A DNA stretch of 64,000 bases, taken from positions 1-64,000 of the forward strand of contig CAZLJE010000011.1 in assembly GCA_964559835.1 (NCBI GenBank). Direction: 5' to 3'. Both the position numbers and the translations under genes were made by a program. The number at the start of each line of letters is the position of its first letter. Position 1 is the stretch's first letter. Below the pieces are notes generated by a model that was not told where the DNA came from, did no database searches, and saw only the letters and a program-made list of their open reading frames with translations. The stretch is from DAISJI01 sp964559835. GTDB taxonomy: Bacteria > Acidobacteriota > Terriglobia > Terriglobales > Acidobacteriaceae. This document shows positions 36,393-45,094 of the stretch, piece after piece.

Positions 36393-37628
36393 ATGAAGAT
36401 CGCCCTCGGCGTTACCGGCGGCATCGCGGCGTACAAGGCCACGGAGGTCCTCCGCCTTCTCCAGGACCGCGGGTTCCAGGTGCAGGTCATCATGACCCGC
36501 GCCGCGCAGGAATTCGTACGCCCGCTCACCTTCGCCGCACTTTCCGGACAGAAGGTCATCACCAACATGTTCGAGGGACACGAGCCGAACGTGGACTCGG
36601 CGGTCGAGCACATCTCGGTTGCCGAATCCATCGACGCGCTGCTGGTCGCACCCGCCACCGCCGATACGCTGGCGAAATTCGCGCACGGGCTCGCTGACGA
36701 CTTTCTCTCGACGCTTTATCTCGCGACCAAAGCGCCGGTCATCGTTGCACCGGCGATGAACGTCAACATGTGGAACCATCCGGCGACTCAGGAGAACCTG
36801 GCGACGCTGCGCGCGCGCGGTGTGCGAGTGGTGGAGCCCGGTTCGGGTTATCTCGCGTGCGGGATGGTGGGAGCTGGGCGGCTGGCGGAAAACGAACTGA
36901 TCGTGGATGCGGTCGTCGAAACTCTCAGCGCGACCAAAGACCTTGCCGGCGAGACGTTCCTCATTACCGCCGGACCGACCCGCGAAGCGCTCGATCCGGT
37001 GCGGTTCATCAGCAATCGCTCGAGCGGAAAGATGGGATACGCGATCGCCGAGGCGGCCGCTCGGCGCGGTGCGAAGGTGATCCTGGTCAGCGGACCGACG
37101 GCTCTGACACGACCGGCGGGAGTGGAAACCATTTCCGTCGAATCGGCGGGCGAGATGCAGAACGCCGTTCTGTCCAGATTGGACGATGCGACCGCCGTCA
37201 TCAAGGCCGCGGCCGTCTCCGATTACCGGCCAAAGAACACGGCCGCGCACAAGATGAAAGGCAAGACGGCATTTGCGCTGGAGTTGGAGCCGAACCCCGA
37301 TATAGCCGCCGAGGTCAGCGCCCGCCGCAAGCACCAGATCGTCATCGGATTTGCCGCTGAGACCGACAACGTCCTGGAAAACGCGCGCAAGAAGCTGGCG
37401 GCCAAGAAACTCGACGCGATCGTCGCGAACGACATTTCGCAGCCCGGCATCGGAATGGATTCCGATCGCAACGCCGTCACCATCCTCACACACTCCGAAG
37501 TGTTCGAAGTGCCGGAGGCGACAAAGCGGGAGGTGGCGGAGCGGATACTCGACGTCGCGCTGAAGCTGCGCAAGGCACGTGCCGCAATCAAAAATGAAGA
37601 AGTCAGAATGAAGAATACGAACGCGTGA
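36393..37628 (+). CDS. coaBC: Bifunctional phosphopantothenoylcysteine decarboxylase/synthetase
   Basis: Coenzyme A synthesis, two consecutive steps. 411 residues. The FMN-decarboxylase half has GGIAAYKA at the start, VAPATADTLAKFAHGLADD and PAMNVNMWNHPATQENL. The synthetase half has ITAGPTREALDPVRFISNRSS, AAAVSDYRP and VIGFAAETDNV. The last 12 residues (KNEEVRMKNTNA) are encoded by one arm of the palindrome at 37592-37716 and look like a late addition. Confidence 0.96.
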   Translation: MKIALGVTGGIAAYKATEVLRLLQDRGFQVQVIMTRAAQEFVRPLTFAALSGQKVITNMFEGHEPNVDSAVEHISVAESIDALLVAPATADTLAKFAHGLADDFLSTLYLATKAPVIVAPAMNVNMWNHPATQENLATLRARGVRVVEPGSGYLACGMVGAGRLAENELIVDAVVETLSATKDLAGETFLITAGPTREALDPVRFISNRSSGKMGYAIAEAAARRGAKVILVSGPTALTRPAGVETISVESAGEMQNAVLSRLDDATAVIKAAAVSDYRPKNTAAHKMKGKTAFALELEPNPDIAAEVSARRKHQIVIGFAAETDNVLENARKKLAAKKLDAIVANDISQPGIGMDSDRNAVTILTHSEVFEVPEATKREVAERILDVALKLRKARAAIKNEEVRMKNTNA

Positions 37629-37716
37629 GGGTAAGCCTTCGTGACCTTCGTGTGACCATCGTGTCCTTCGTGTGAAAGCTTTTCATTCTTCATTCTGACT
37701 TCTTCATTCTTCATTT
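37592..37716. repeat. Degenerate-repeat palindrome reaching into the 3' end of coaBC
   Basis: AATGAAGAAGTCAGAATGAA (inside coaBC) pairs with TTCATTCTGACTTCTTCATT (37688-37708). Between them are four CCTTCGTGTGA words (37640-37674), the complement of the CACGAAGG words at 57708-57757. Confidence 0.8.
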
Positions 37717-37727
37717 ATTCTGTTTTT

Positions 37728-38492
37728 GTGCCCCGCAAAATCTCTCCCGCTCAGAAGAAGGCTGCCGCCGACCGGATCGCTTATTACCGCGAGATGGGGA
37801 TCCACGACTTTTATAAACGCGACGTTTCCGCCGGGTCACTGGCAGCCGAAGACGTCGAGAGTGGTGTCGTCGTCACAGCAGCGCCTTCGCTGCCGCCTGT
37901 GATCACCGATCCGATCGCTGCGTTGGAAGCCATCCGCGACGAGATCGGGCCAAACTGCACGCGTTGCAAGCTGGCCAAGCTCGGGCGCAAGCAGATCGTC
38001 TTCGGCGTGGGGAATCCGCGCGCGGAACTGATGTTCGTCGGCGAAGGTCCGGGCGCAGATGAAGATGAGCAGGGCGAGCCGTTCGTCGGGCGCGCCGGGC
38101 AGTTGCTGAACAAGATGATCGAGGCGATGGGATTGAAGCGGTCGGACGTTTATATCGCGAACGTCGTGAAGTGCCGACCTCCGTCGAACCGCACGCCGGA
38201 GGCGGACGAATGCGAAACGTGCTCGCCATTCCTGCTGCGCCAGATCGACGCCATCCAGCCGAAGGCGATCGTCGCGCTGGGCGCGACCGCCTCGAAAGCG
38301 CTGCTGCAGATCAACGAATCCATGGCCACGATGCGCAGCCGGACCTACGAATTCCGCGGCGCGAAGCTGTTCGTCACCTATCACCCGGCGTACCTGCTGC
38401 GCGATCCGCGCCAGAAGGCCGAGACCTGGAAGGACCTGCAGCAGGTCATGCGTTTTCTCGGCCTGAAGCTCCCCGAAAAACAAAGCTCCTGA
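37728..38492 (+). CDS. Type 4 (iron-sulfur) uracil-DNA glycosylase
   Basis: 254 residues from GTG 37728. Conserved GEGPGADEDEQGEPFVGRAG (motif A), cysteines of the 4Fe-4S site (CTRCKLAK and CETCSPF), NVVKCRPPSNRTPEADE, and the late TYHPAYLLRDPRQK. It removes uracil from DNA. The N-terminal 60 residues are an extension with a basic start and little conservation. It lies between coaBC and priA in the same direction. Confidence 0.93.
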   Translation: MPRKISPAQKKAAADRIAYYREMGIHDFYKRDVSAGSLAAEDVESGVVVTAAPSLPPVITDPIAALEAIRDEIGPNCTRCKLAKLGRKQIVFGVGNPRAELMFVGEGPGADEDEQGEPFVGRAGQLLNKMIEAMGLKRSDVYIANVVKCRPPSNRTPEADECETCSPFLLRQIDAIQPKAIVALGATASKALLQINESMATMRSRTYEFRGAKLFVTYHPAYLLRDPRQKAETWKDLQQVMRFLGLKLPEKQSS

Positions 38493-38507
38493 CTTGCGAA
38501 AACGGAC

Positions 38508-38534
38508 CAGCTAAGAGCTAATAGCTAAAAGCTG
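38508..38534. repeat. AGCTAAGAGCTAATAGCT repeats before priA
   Basis: Three to four AGCTAA-type words run to the base before the priA ATG and can fold back on themselves. There is no Shine-Dalgarno. Confidence 0.6.
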
Positions 38535-40991
38535 ATGGCTGACTTCTGCGACGTAGCCGTTCCCGTGCCCCTGGACGCGGTGTTCACGTACCGGTCGAAC
38601 GGTGCGCGACCCGTCGTCGGCGGGCGCGTGCTCGTGCCGTTTCGCGAACAGCGGCTGGCGGGAGTCGTGGTCGAACTGCACGACCGCGCGCCCTCAATGA
38701 CGGCCAGGAACGTCTACCAGGTACTGGACAGCGAGCCTGCGCTGGACGATTCCCTGCTCAAGCTGGGCCGCTGGATCGCCGATTACTACGTCGCGCCGAT
38801 CGGCGAGGTGCTGCGGACCATGCTGCCGTTGGCCGCGGAATTCCGGCGGGCGCGCGGGTATCGCATCAGCGAGAAGGGCATCGAAGCGCTCCACGCGACG
38901 GCGGCTCGCGGCAGTTCGCTGCGGCTGGCCGGAACGCCCGAGCAGCAGGCAGCGGAGATCGCCGTTCTGAATCACTTGCTTGACCGCGACGTCATACGCG
39001 AGGAAACGCTGCGGTCTGCGACCGATGCGACCCGCGACATTCTCACCGCGCTGCTGCGCCGCAAGTGGATTGAGCGGGTAGATCTTTCCGCTGCACGCGA
39101 CGCGAAAAGGACCGTGCGCGTGGCGATCCTGAATGAAGCCATGGAGCCGCGATGCGCCGAGGCGAAGAGGGGTCGCGCGCTCAACACGAACCAGGAGACG
39201 CTCCTGCACGCACTGAAGGATGCAGGCGGCAAGGCGGCGGTCGAACAGTTGCGCGAGGTCGATGTCCCACGCACGACGCTCGATACGCTCGTAAAGCGCG
39301 GGCTGGTGCGCATCGAAGAAGAGCCCGCGGAGTTTACGGTCTCGCGCTTGAAGGGTAAGAAGCTCGACTTCCTGTTCACGCCCGCGCAAAAGCATGCGCT
39401 GCGCCACATCTGCATCTCTGCCGAATCGCACCAGTTCTCGGTCACGCTGCTCCATGGGATCACTGGTTCGGGCAAGACTGCGGTGTACCTGTCGGCGATG
39501 CAGAAGGTGCTGAATGACGGTCGTGGCGCGATCATGCTGGTTCCCGAGATCGGGTTGACGCCGGCCGCGGCTGCGCATCTGCACCAGGTCTTCGGCGACG
39601 AGGTCGCGATCCTGCACTCAGCATTGAGCGATGCCGAACGCGCGGAACAGTGGCATCGCATCCGTCGTGGAGACGCGCGCATCGTGGTCGGGACGCGGTC
39701 GGCGGTGTTTGCGCCAGTGCATGACCTGGCGCTGATCATCGTGGACGAGGAGCACGACAACTCTTATAAGCAGGAGGAGACGCCGCGTTATCACGCGCGC
39801 GACGTGGCGATCATCCGCGCCAAGGAGGCGAAAATCGCGGTCGTGCTCGGCTCCGCCACGCCGTCGCTCGAGTCGTACCACAACGCGCAGAGCGGGAAAT
39901 ATGTGCTGATCGAACTGCCGGAGCGCATCGAGAAGCGTCCGCTGCCGGAAGTCGAGATCGTCGACATGCGCCTGGAATTCCAGATCACCGGCAAGGAACC
40001 GGTCATCTCGCGCGCGCTGCACGAGGCGGTCACCGAACGGCTGCAAAAGGGCGAGCAGACGATGCTGCTGCTGAACCGGCGCGGTTATTCGCCGATCGTG
40101 CTCTGCCGCACGTGCGGCGAGACTATCCAGTGCAAGCATTGCGCGATCTCGCTCACGCAGCACAAACGCGAGCGGCGGCTCGAATGCCATTACTGTGGAT
40201 ACACGCAGCGCGTGCCCGAACGCTGCCCGAAGTGCGGCAGCGAGTACGTGCAATTCCTCGGGACGGGATCGGAGAGATTAGAGGAACTCCTGCACCAGAC
40301 GTTTCCGCAAGCTCGCATCGCGCGCCTCGACCGCGATACCGTCCGCGGTCGCGACGACTTCGAGCGTGCGCTCGCCGCTTTGCATGCTGGAGAAACCGAC
40401 ATCCTGGTCGGGACGCAGATGATCGCCAAGGGTCATGACATCCACGGCGTGACGCTGGTCGGTGTGGTTGGCGCGGACTCGGGATTGTCGATGCCGGATT
40501 TTCGCGCCGCGGAACGCACGTTCCAGTTGCTGACGCAGGTCGCGGGTCGGGCGGGACGCGGCGATGCTCCGGGACAGGTCATCGTGCAGACGTGGTTTCC
40601 GGAGCATTATTCGGTGCTGTTCGCGGCGCAGCATGACTACAAGGGTTTTTACGACAAGGAAGCGCGTTACCGCAGTTGGATGAAGTATCCGCCGTTCAGC
40701 GCGCTGGCTAACGTTCTGGTTAGGAGCGATTCGCTGGACAACGCGATGAAATGGTCAGGTCAGCTCGGACGATGGCTCGAACAGCAGCCGAAGGAAGGCA
40801 TTCGCGCTCTGGGGCCTGCGCCCGCGCCGCTGTCGAAACTGAAGAATGATTATCGGTATCACTTTGTGCTGAAATCGCAGAGTCGCGCGAAGCTCAACGC
40901 GCTGGTGCGGGCGATGCTGTCGTTCGCGGCGCAGCAGAAGATTCCGCGAGGCAATGTGGTTGCGGATGTGGACGCAGTTTCGCTGATGTGA
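38535..40991 (+). CDS. priA: Primosomal protein N' (replication-restart helicase PriA)
   Basis: 818 residues. N-terminal 3'-DNA-binding domain, Walker A HGITGSGKTAVYLS, Walker B VDEEHDNSYKQ. Eight zinc cysteines lie in CRTCGETIQCKHC and CHYCGYTQRVPERCPKCG. Helicase motifs continue with VGTQMIAKGHD and TQVAGRAGRGD. It reloads the replisome at stalled forks. Length is slightly above the E. coli protein. Confidence 0.97.
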   Translation: MADFCDVAVPVPLDAVFTYRSNGARPVVGGRVLVPFREQRLAGVVVELHDRAPSMTARNVYQVLDSEPALDDSLLKLGRWIADYYVAPIGEVLRTMLPLAAEFRRARGYRISEKGIEALHATAARGSSLRLAGTPEQQAAEIAVLNHLLDRDVIREETLRSATDATRDILTALLRRKWIERVDLSAARDAKRTVRVAILNEAMEPRCAEAKRGRALNTNQETLLHALKDAGGKAAVEQLREVDVPRTTLDTLVKRGLVRIEEEPAEFTVSRLKGKKLDFLFTPAQKHALRHICISAESHQFSVTLLHGITGSGKTAVYLSAMQKVLNDGRGAIMLVPEIGLTPAAAAHLHQVFGDEVAILHSALSDAERAEQWHRIRRGDARIVVGTRSAVFAPVHDLALIIVDEEHDNSYKQEETPRYHARDVAIIRAKEAKIAVVLGSATPSLESYHNAQSGKYVLIELPERIEKRPLPEVEIVDMRLEFQITGKEPVISRALHEAVTERLQKGEQTMLLLNRRGYSPIVLCRTCGETIQCKHCAISLTQHKRERRLECHYCGYTQRVPERCPKCGSEYVQFLGTGSERLEELLHQTFPQARIARLDRDTVRGRDDFERALAALHAGETDILVGTQMIAKGHDIHGVTLVGVVGADSGLSMPDFRAAERTFQLLTQVAGRAGRGDAPGQVIVQTWFPEHYSVLFAAQHDYKGFYDKEARYRSWMKYPPFSALANVLVRSDSLDNAMKWSGQLGRWLEQQPKEGIRALGPAPAPLSKLKNDYRYHFVLKSQSRAKLNALVRAMLSFAAQQKIPRGNVVADVDAVSLM

Positions 40992-41097
40992 TGTTTACTG
41001 TTCAATAACCACGCAAATCTATTACCCATCTGGTTATCTCCCCCTCCCCCCTACCTTGGTAACTCCTGTAAACACGGGGATTTGCGAAAATTCACAC

Positions 41098-41149
41098 GTA
41101 AAATCCGTCAAACACAGCCACTTTAAGTCGAATAAAAAACGGATTTTAC
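41098..41149. repeat. Perfect 11-bp inverted repeat in an AT-rich gap
   Basis: GTAAAATCCGT (41098-41108) and ACGGATTTTAC (41139-41149) are exact complements across a 30-base loop. The gap 40992-41269 otherwise shows no gene and is much more AT-rich than its surroundings. Confidence 0.7.
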
Positions 41150-41269
41150 GGCAGGGCTCCGGGAGCGTGCTGTAGGACTGGGCGCGAGTGAGGGATGCGA
41201 GCGCAGCGTGGAAGTTTATTGCATAGTAAACACCCGACAGGCAGCGAACGAGAGCATACTATTCCGGTC

Positions 41270-41911
41270 ATGAGACTCCTCGCAGCCACGTTCTTAGTTG
41301 TCTCGACGCTCGTGGGGAACGCACAAGTGACAACGCCCCAGGAAACCTCCAAGCAACTGCTCCAGAATCCCCGCGTCAACGTGTCGCTGGTAGACATCCC
41401 CGCGCGCGGCCCGATCTCTCCCAAGCGCGACCACGATACGCTGACGGTGGTCGTACGCGGCCCGGCAAAGTCGACGGGGGTGGTTGAATTTAGGGCGGCA
41501 GATCAGACCGACTCCGCCACGATCGCCGAGCAGCCGCTGCAGGCGGTCACGGTAGAATTCGCCAATTCGCAGGGGCCGGTCGAGCGTAAGCCGCCAGCGG
41601 CGAGCCGGTACTGCAATCCCGGCAGCCGGACGGCGTGCGTGGCGGAGAATTACCTGCTTTGCACGGCGAAGATGTGCGTCGAAGAAGTCACCATGGGAGT
41701 GGACGCCGTGACGACGAAACACTCCCACGACACCGACCACATGATCATCGCACTATCCGACTACTCTCTGGCCGATGACATCGCCGGAGACGGGGTCGTG
41801 ATGCGGAACGTCAAGAGCGGCGGCGTGGAATACATTCCGGCCGGGATCACGCACACGTTAACGAATAAGAGCGGCGGCGACATTCGCTTCGTAGTGGTGC
41901 TGTTCCGGTAA
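41270..41911 (+). CDS. Exported cupin-like protein
   Basis: 213 residues from ATG 41270; a signal peptide (MRLLAATFLVVSTLVGNAQ) supports this start. The body ends with SGGVEYIPAGITHTLTNKSG, a cupin-type strand pair with a histidine. Two cysteine pairs (CNPGSRTAC, CTAKMC) lie mid-sequence and could form disulfides. Function unknown. Confidence 0.65.
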   Translation: MRLLAATFLVVSTLVGNAQVTTPQETSKQLLQNPRVNVSLVDIPARGPISPKRDHDTLTVVVRGPAKSTGVVEFRAADQTDSATIAEQPLQAVTVEFANSQGPVERKPPAASRYCNPGSRTACVAENYLLCTAKMCVEEVTMGVDAVTTKHSHDTDHMIIALSDYSLADDIAGDGVVMRNVKSGGVEYIPAGITHTLTNKSGGDIRFVVVLFR

Positions 41912-41934
41912 AGCCAACAGGTTGTGTTGTGTCG

Positions 41935-42150
41935 TCCCTACAGGGCTCGGGAACACCGCTGACGGCACTGTTACGAAAGTCGTGCCGTCCCTGACGGGAC
42001 TCGGCAAATTTCCCAATTACACGTCCCGGGACTTACGTCCCGGGCTATGAACTTGCGCGCATGCGGCAGCTACAGATGGCTTTTGCTCCACTCGACTCGA
42101 TCGATTGTGAGTTTCGTAACAGCCTCTCACGTGCCGGGCTATGAACTAGT
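41935..42150. repeat. Intergenic repeat cluster (GTCCC...GGGAC hairpins, CCGGGCTATGAACT twice)
   Basis: CGTCCCTACAGGGCTCGG and CGTCCCTGACGGGACTCGG are two copies of one small hairpin. CCCGGGACTTACGTCCCGGG forms another. CCGGGCTATGAACT occurs at 42040-42053 and again at 42134-42147. No gene is seen in the gap between the cupin-like gene and rluA. Confidence 0.65.
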
Positions 42151-42862
42151 GCGGTGATAATGCGCGGACAAGAGAGTTGAAGTCCGCGGGCGGATCGCAG
42201 TCCACCGAGATGTTTTTCCCCAAACGTGGATGAAGAAATCCCAGATGGCCGGCGTGCAGGGCGACGCGAGCGATCCGCCGCTCCGCAGCTTCCGCGGGAT
42301 GGTACTTGCGGTCGCCGACGACCGGGTGTCCGACGGCCGAGAACTGTACCCGGATCTGGTTCTGCAAGCCCGTCACCAGCGTTACCCGCACGAGCGAAGC
42401 GCCGCGCAGACGGCGTTCGACGACATATCGGAGTTCAGCGCGCGCGGCGTCGGAATCTCGCGATGACGTCAACGATTGAAACATTCCGTCCCGGCGGAAA
42501 TAGTGGACGAGAGTGCCTTCCGGCTGTGCGAGATGTCCGCGAACGATCGCCAGGTACTGGCGCACCGGAGTGTGAGCGAGAAATTGCCGGACGAGCGCGT
42601 CGCGATCGCGCTCCGTCTTGGCAAAGAGCAAGACGCCGGAGGTAAAGCGGTCGATGCGATGGACGACAAAGGCGCGCTGTCGTCGCGAACTGAATTCCGC
42701 AGCGAGTATTGAGAATGCTGACGCGGCATCGGAGCCCTTCACGGGAACCGCGAGCAGGCCGGCCGGTTTATCGACGGCGACGACGGCGTCGTCTTCATAG
42801 AGGGCGGCGAGTTGCTCGGAGCGACGACCTTTGGGCGAGCGCCGTTTCATCGTGGACAGCAT
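42146..42862 (-). CDS. RluA-family RNA pseudouridine synthase
   Basis: 238 residues. Motif VVHRIDRFTSGVLLFAK carries the catalytic aspartate, and the start DAVVAVDKPAGLLAVP and late GLQNQIRVQFSAVGHPVVGD are family marks. No S4 domain, so it is the short form. It modifies uridines in rRNA or tRNA; the target is not inferable. Confidence 0.9.
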   Translation of the reverse strand: MLSTMKRRSPKGRRSEQLAALYEDDAVVAVDKPAGLLAVPVKGSDAASAFSILAAEFSSRRQRAFVVHRIDRFTSGVLLFAKTERDRDALVRQFLAHTPVRQYLAIVRGHLAQPEGTLVHYFRRDGMFQSLTSSRDSDAARAELRYVVERRLRGASLVRVTLVTGLQNQIRVQFSAVGHPVVGDRKYHPAEAAERRIARVALHAGHLGFLHPRLGKNISVDCDPPADFNSLVRALSPH

Positions 42863-42933
42863 AGCAGCGTGATCGGCGAGACGACGATGCTACACGTTAC
42901 CGTCGAGACGCCGGTGCTACGGTCGAGATTCAA

Positions 42934-42958
42934 GTGGCAGGCGAGACGCCCGCGTTAC
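42934..42958. repeat. 25-nt GTGGCAGGCGRGACGCCCG-type repeat, copy 1
   Basis: This 25-nt stretch, from GTGGCAGGCGAG to CGCGTTAC, recurs at 50322-50346 with one mismatch. In both places its GTTAC supplies the TAA stop codon of the minus-strand gene beside it. Related CGAGACGCCGGTGCTACG debris lies at 42904-42921. Confidence 0.75.
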
Positions 42959-44940
42959 CGCTTCACTACCGTCAGCGTTACCGACGACGGGTACTGCTTT
43001 GAGTGGTGGATCGCCGTGTGGGCGACCACGCCTTTGTCCTCGTCGTAATTGTTGCCGCCGGTATTGAGGTTGCGGTCGAAGCGCGGGAAGTTGCTGCCGG
43101 AGACTTCGATCCGGATCTGGTGCCCGGCGGCGAAGTAGTTGCTCGTCGTCATTGGCTGAAGCGTGACCTTGTACACCTTTCCGTTCTCCATCCACAACGG
43201 CGGACGGTCGTAGCCGTCGCGATAGCGCAGGCGCTGGATGGTCTCGTCGAGGTTGTAGGCGGGGCCGTCGGGCGCGACGTCGATCAACTTGACAGTTACG
43301 TCGGTGTCTTTCACGTCGGACGAGACATACAGCGTGACCTCGATCGGCCCGCTGACTTCCGTGGCTTCCTTCAGGGGCTCGCTCGTGTAAACAAGGATGT
43401 CCTGGCGCTCTTCCATCTTGCGCTGGTCCATGGCGCCGCCGGTGACCGCGTTGCCGGTGCAGCAGACGTTGCCGCCATAGGAGGGCACCGGATTCATTGG
43501 ATCGTAGGTGAAACCGTCCGGAGAATCAGAACCGCCCGACGAAGAAACGAGCTTGCCATCCCCGTGCAGCGTGTTCGCCTTGCCGCCGCTGGTGAGAAAA
43601 AGCGTCATCGGCTGCGCGCCGCGCGGAGGCCAAGTGTCGGAGCTCTGCCATTTGTTCAGGCCCATCGTGTAGTAGAGCACCTTCGGTTGCTTATCGAGTG
43701 CCGGACTCGCATCGCCCTTGAGAAAGCGGTCGAAGAAGGCGAAGGTCAGCTCGTCGTAGCCGGAGTTGGGATGGCCGGGACCCGAGGGATCGACGCCGTT
43801 CAGGCGGGCGTCGCCTATCTCGCGCTCGCCGACTTTCAATTCCGCGGTGTTGCGGCGGTAAGCGCAGTGCAGGTTTGGCGCGATGACGGCCCATTGCTGG
43901 TTCGCGATCTCAGGGCTGGCGGTGCGGCGGACGTAGTTATAGGTCGCGAGGTTCGGTCCGACCGACACGTCGTACCACGACATGAACCACAGGCCAGGCA
44001 CGTTGATCTTCATGTCGTCGTCGAACAGCCCGCCCTTGTACCAGGCCGGATCGTTGGGCGTGCGCTGGATCATGCGGCCGCCGGTCGAGACCGGCTCCGG
44101 GTCGGCGAAGATGCCGTGGGGGCCGTCGACAGCCTTGATGATGTCCTGCTCGGGGAGATGGCGGAGCGCCTGCGCCCAGTCGACGGGAGGAAGATGCTCG
44201 GCGAGGTCGAACGACCTTGCTTCGAGGACAAGGTCCTGTTGCGAGGTATTGGGCGGGAACATCGGGCGGACTTCGTTCTGCTCGCCGTAGAGCCAGGCGA
44301 TGAACAGCATCTGCACGGCGCCGCCGCGATACCAGTTCCCCTGCTCGAAGTATGGCTTCACGCGTCCGACGCCAGCGCCGAAGCCCTGGGGATTGATGGC
44401 CGCGAGTCCAGGCGGCGCGGTGGCGGCAACGCCCATCTGCCACTCGGCGGTAGAGGAGCAGCCCTCGAGGCCGACCTTGCCGTTCGACCACGGCTGCGAG
44501 GAGAGCCACTTGATGGCGTCGTAGCCGTCGGTGCGCGGCGGGCCGAGGATGTCGTACTCGCCCTCGGAGAAGAAGTGGCCGCGCTCGTTCATCTCGACGA
44601 AAGCGTACCCGCGCTGGATGGCAGTAAGTTCGGCCGTCATGTCGCGGGGCACGCCGTTCTGGATGTCCCAGTAATTGAAGTTGTAGGGCGTGCGGACGAA
44701 GATGATCGGGTACTTCTTCGAGGCGTCCTTGGGGCGATAGACGTCGGCCTGCATGCGCTTTCCGTCGCGCATCTGGACCATGACCTTGCGGTCGATGATG
44801 GCGATGTCTTCGAGTTGCTTCTCGATATCGCGGCGGCGCTGCGCCTGCTCGGGCGGAAGTCCGCGCTGCGGGCCTTGTGCGGAGAGGAGCGGAGCGAAGG
44901 TGAGGACGAAAACAAAGAAAGCGGCGCGACGGATCGACAT
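42955..44940 (-). CDS. Exported CocE/NonD-family hydrolase (X-Pro dipeptidyl-peptidase type), first
   Basis: 661 residues from ATG 44940 with a signal peptide (MSIRRAAFFVFVLTFAPLLSAQ). The alpha/beta-hydrolase half holds YDAIKWLSSQPWSNGKVG and a nucleophile elbow GLEGCSS. The C-terminal half is the jelly-roll domain (KLIDVAPDGPAYNLDETIQR, FPRFDRNLNTGG). Family members cleave X-Pro dipeptides or ester/amide bonds. It lies beside a related gene at 45095-46966. Confidence 0.88.
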   Translation of the reverse strand: MSIRRAAFFVFVLTFAPLLSAQGPQRGLPPEQAQRRRDIEKQLEDIAIIDRKVMVQMRDGKRMQADVYRPKDASKKYPIIFVRTPYNFNYWDIQNGVPRDMTAELTAIQRGYAFVEMNERGHFFSEGEYDILGPPRTDGYDAIKWLSSQPWSNGKVGLEGCSSTAEWQMGVAATAPPGLAAINPQGFGAGVGRVKPYFEQGNWYRGGAVQMLFIAWLYGEQNEVRPMFPPNTSQQDLVLEARSFDLAEHLPPVDWAQALRHLPEQDIIKAVDGPHGIFADPEPVSTGGRMIQRTPNDPAWYKGGLFDDDMKINVPGLWFMSWYDVSVGPNLATYNYVRRTASPEIANQQWAVIAPNLHCAYRRNTAELKVGEREIGDARLNGVDPSGPGHPNSGYDELTFAFFDRFLKGDASPALDKQPKVLYYTMGLNKWQSSDTWPPRGAQPMTLFLTSGGKANTLHGDGKLVSSSGGSDSPDGFTYDPMNPVPSYGGNVCCTGNAVTGGAMDQRKMEERQDILVYTSEPLKEATEVSGPIEVTLYVSSDVKDTDVTVKLIDVAPDGPAYNLDETIQRLRYRDGYDRPPLWMENGKVYKVTLQPMTTSNYFAAGHQIRIEVSGSNFPRFDRNLNTGGNNYDEDKGVVAHTAIHHSKQYPSSVTLTVVKR

Positions 44941-45000
44941 TAGCAAGCACCCCACGAAAGTGAAAGTTGTACACGGGAAGCAGGAGAGAAGCAAGTCAAG

Positions 45001-45088
45001 AGGTAGGTCGTAGGTGGTGGGTCGTAGGTCAGGGAGCTGCGCACGATTACTTGGCTCCGACCTACAACCTACGACAGACGACCTACTG
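45001..45088. repeat. Degenerate-repeat palindrome (GTAGGTCGTAGG words)
   Basis: AGGTAGGTCGTAGGTGGTGG plus GTCGTAGGTC (45001-45030) pairs with CCGACCTACAACCTACGA plus CGACCTAC (45057-45086). It separates the two CocE-type genes. Confidence 0.8.
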
Positions 45089-45094
45089 AGACAC

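Noticed and set aside
41195..41269. Upstream start of the cupin-like gene
   Set aside because: The signal peptide begins at ATG 41270, and the 25 extra residues are polar and unconserved in type.
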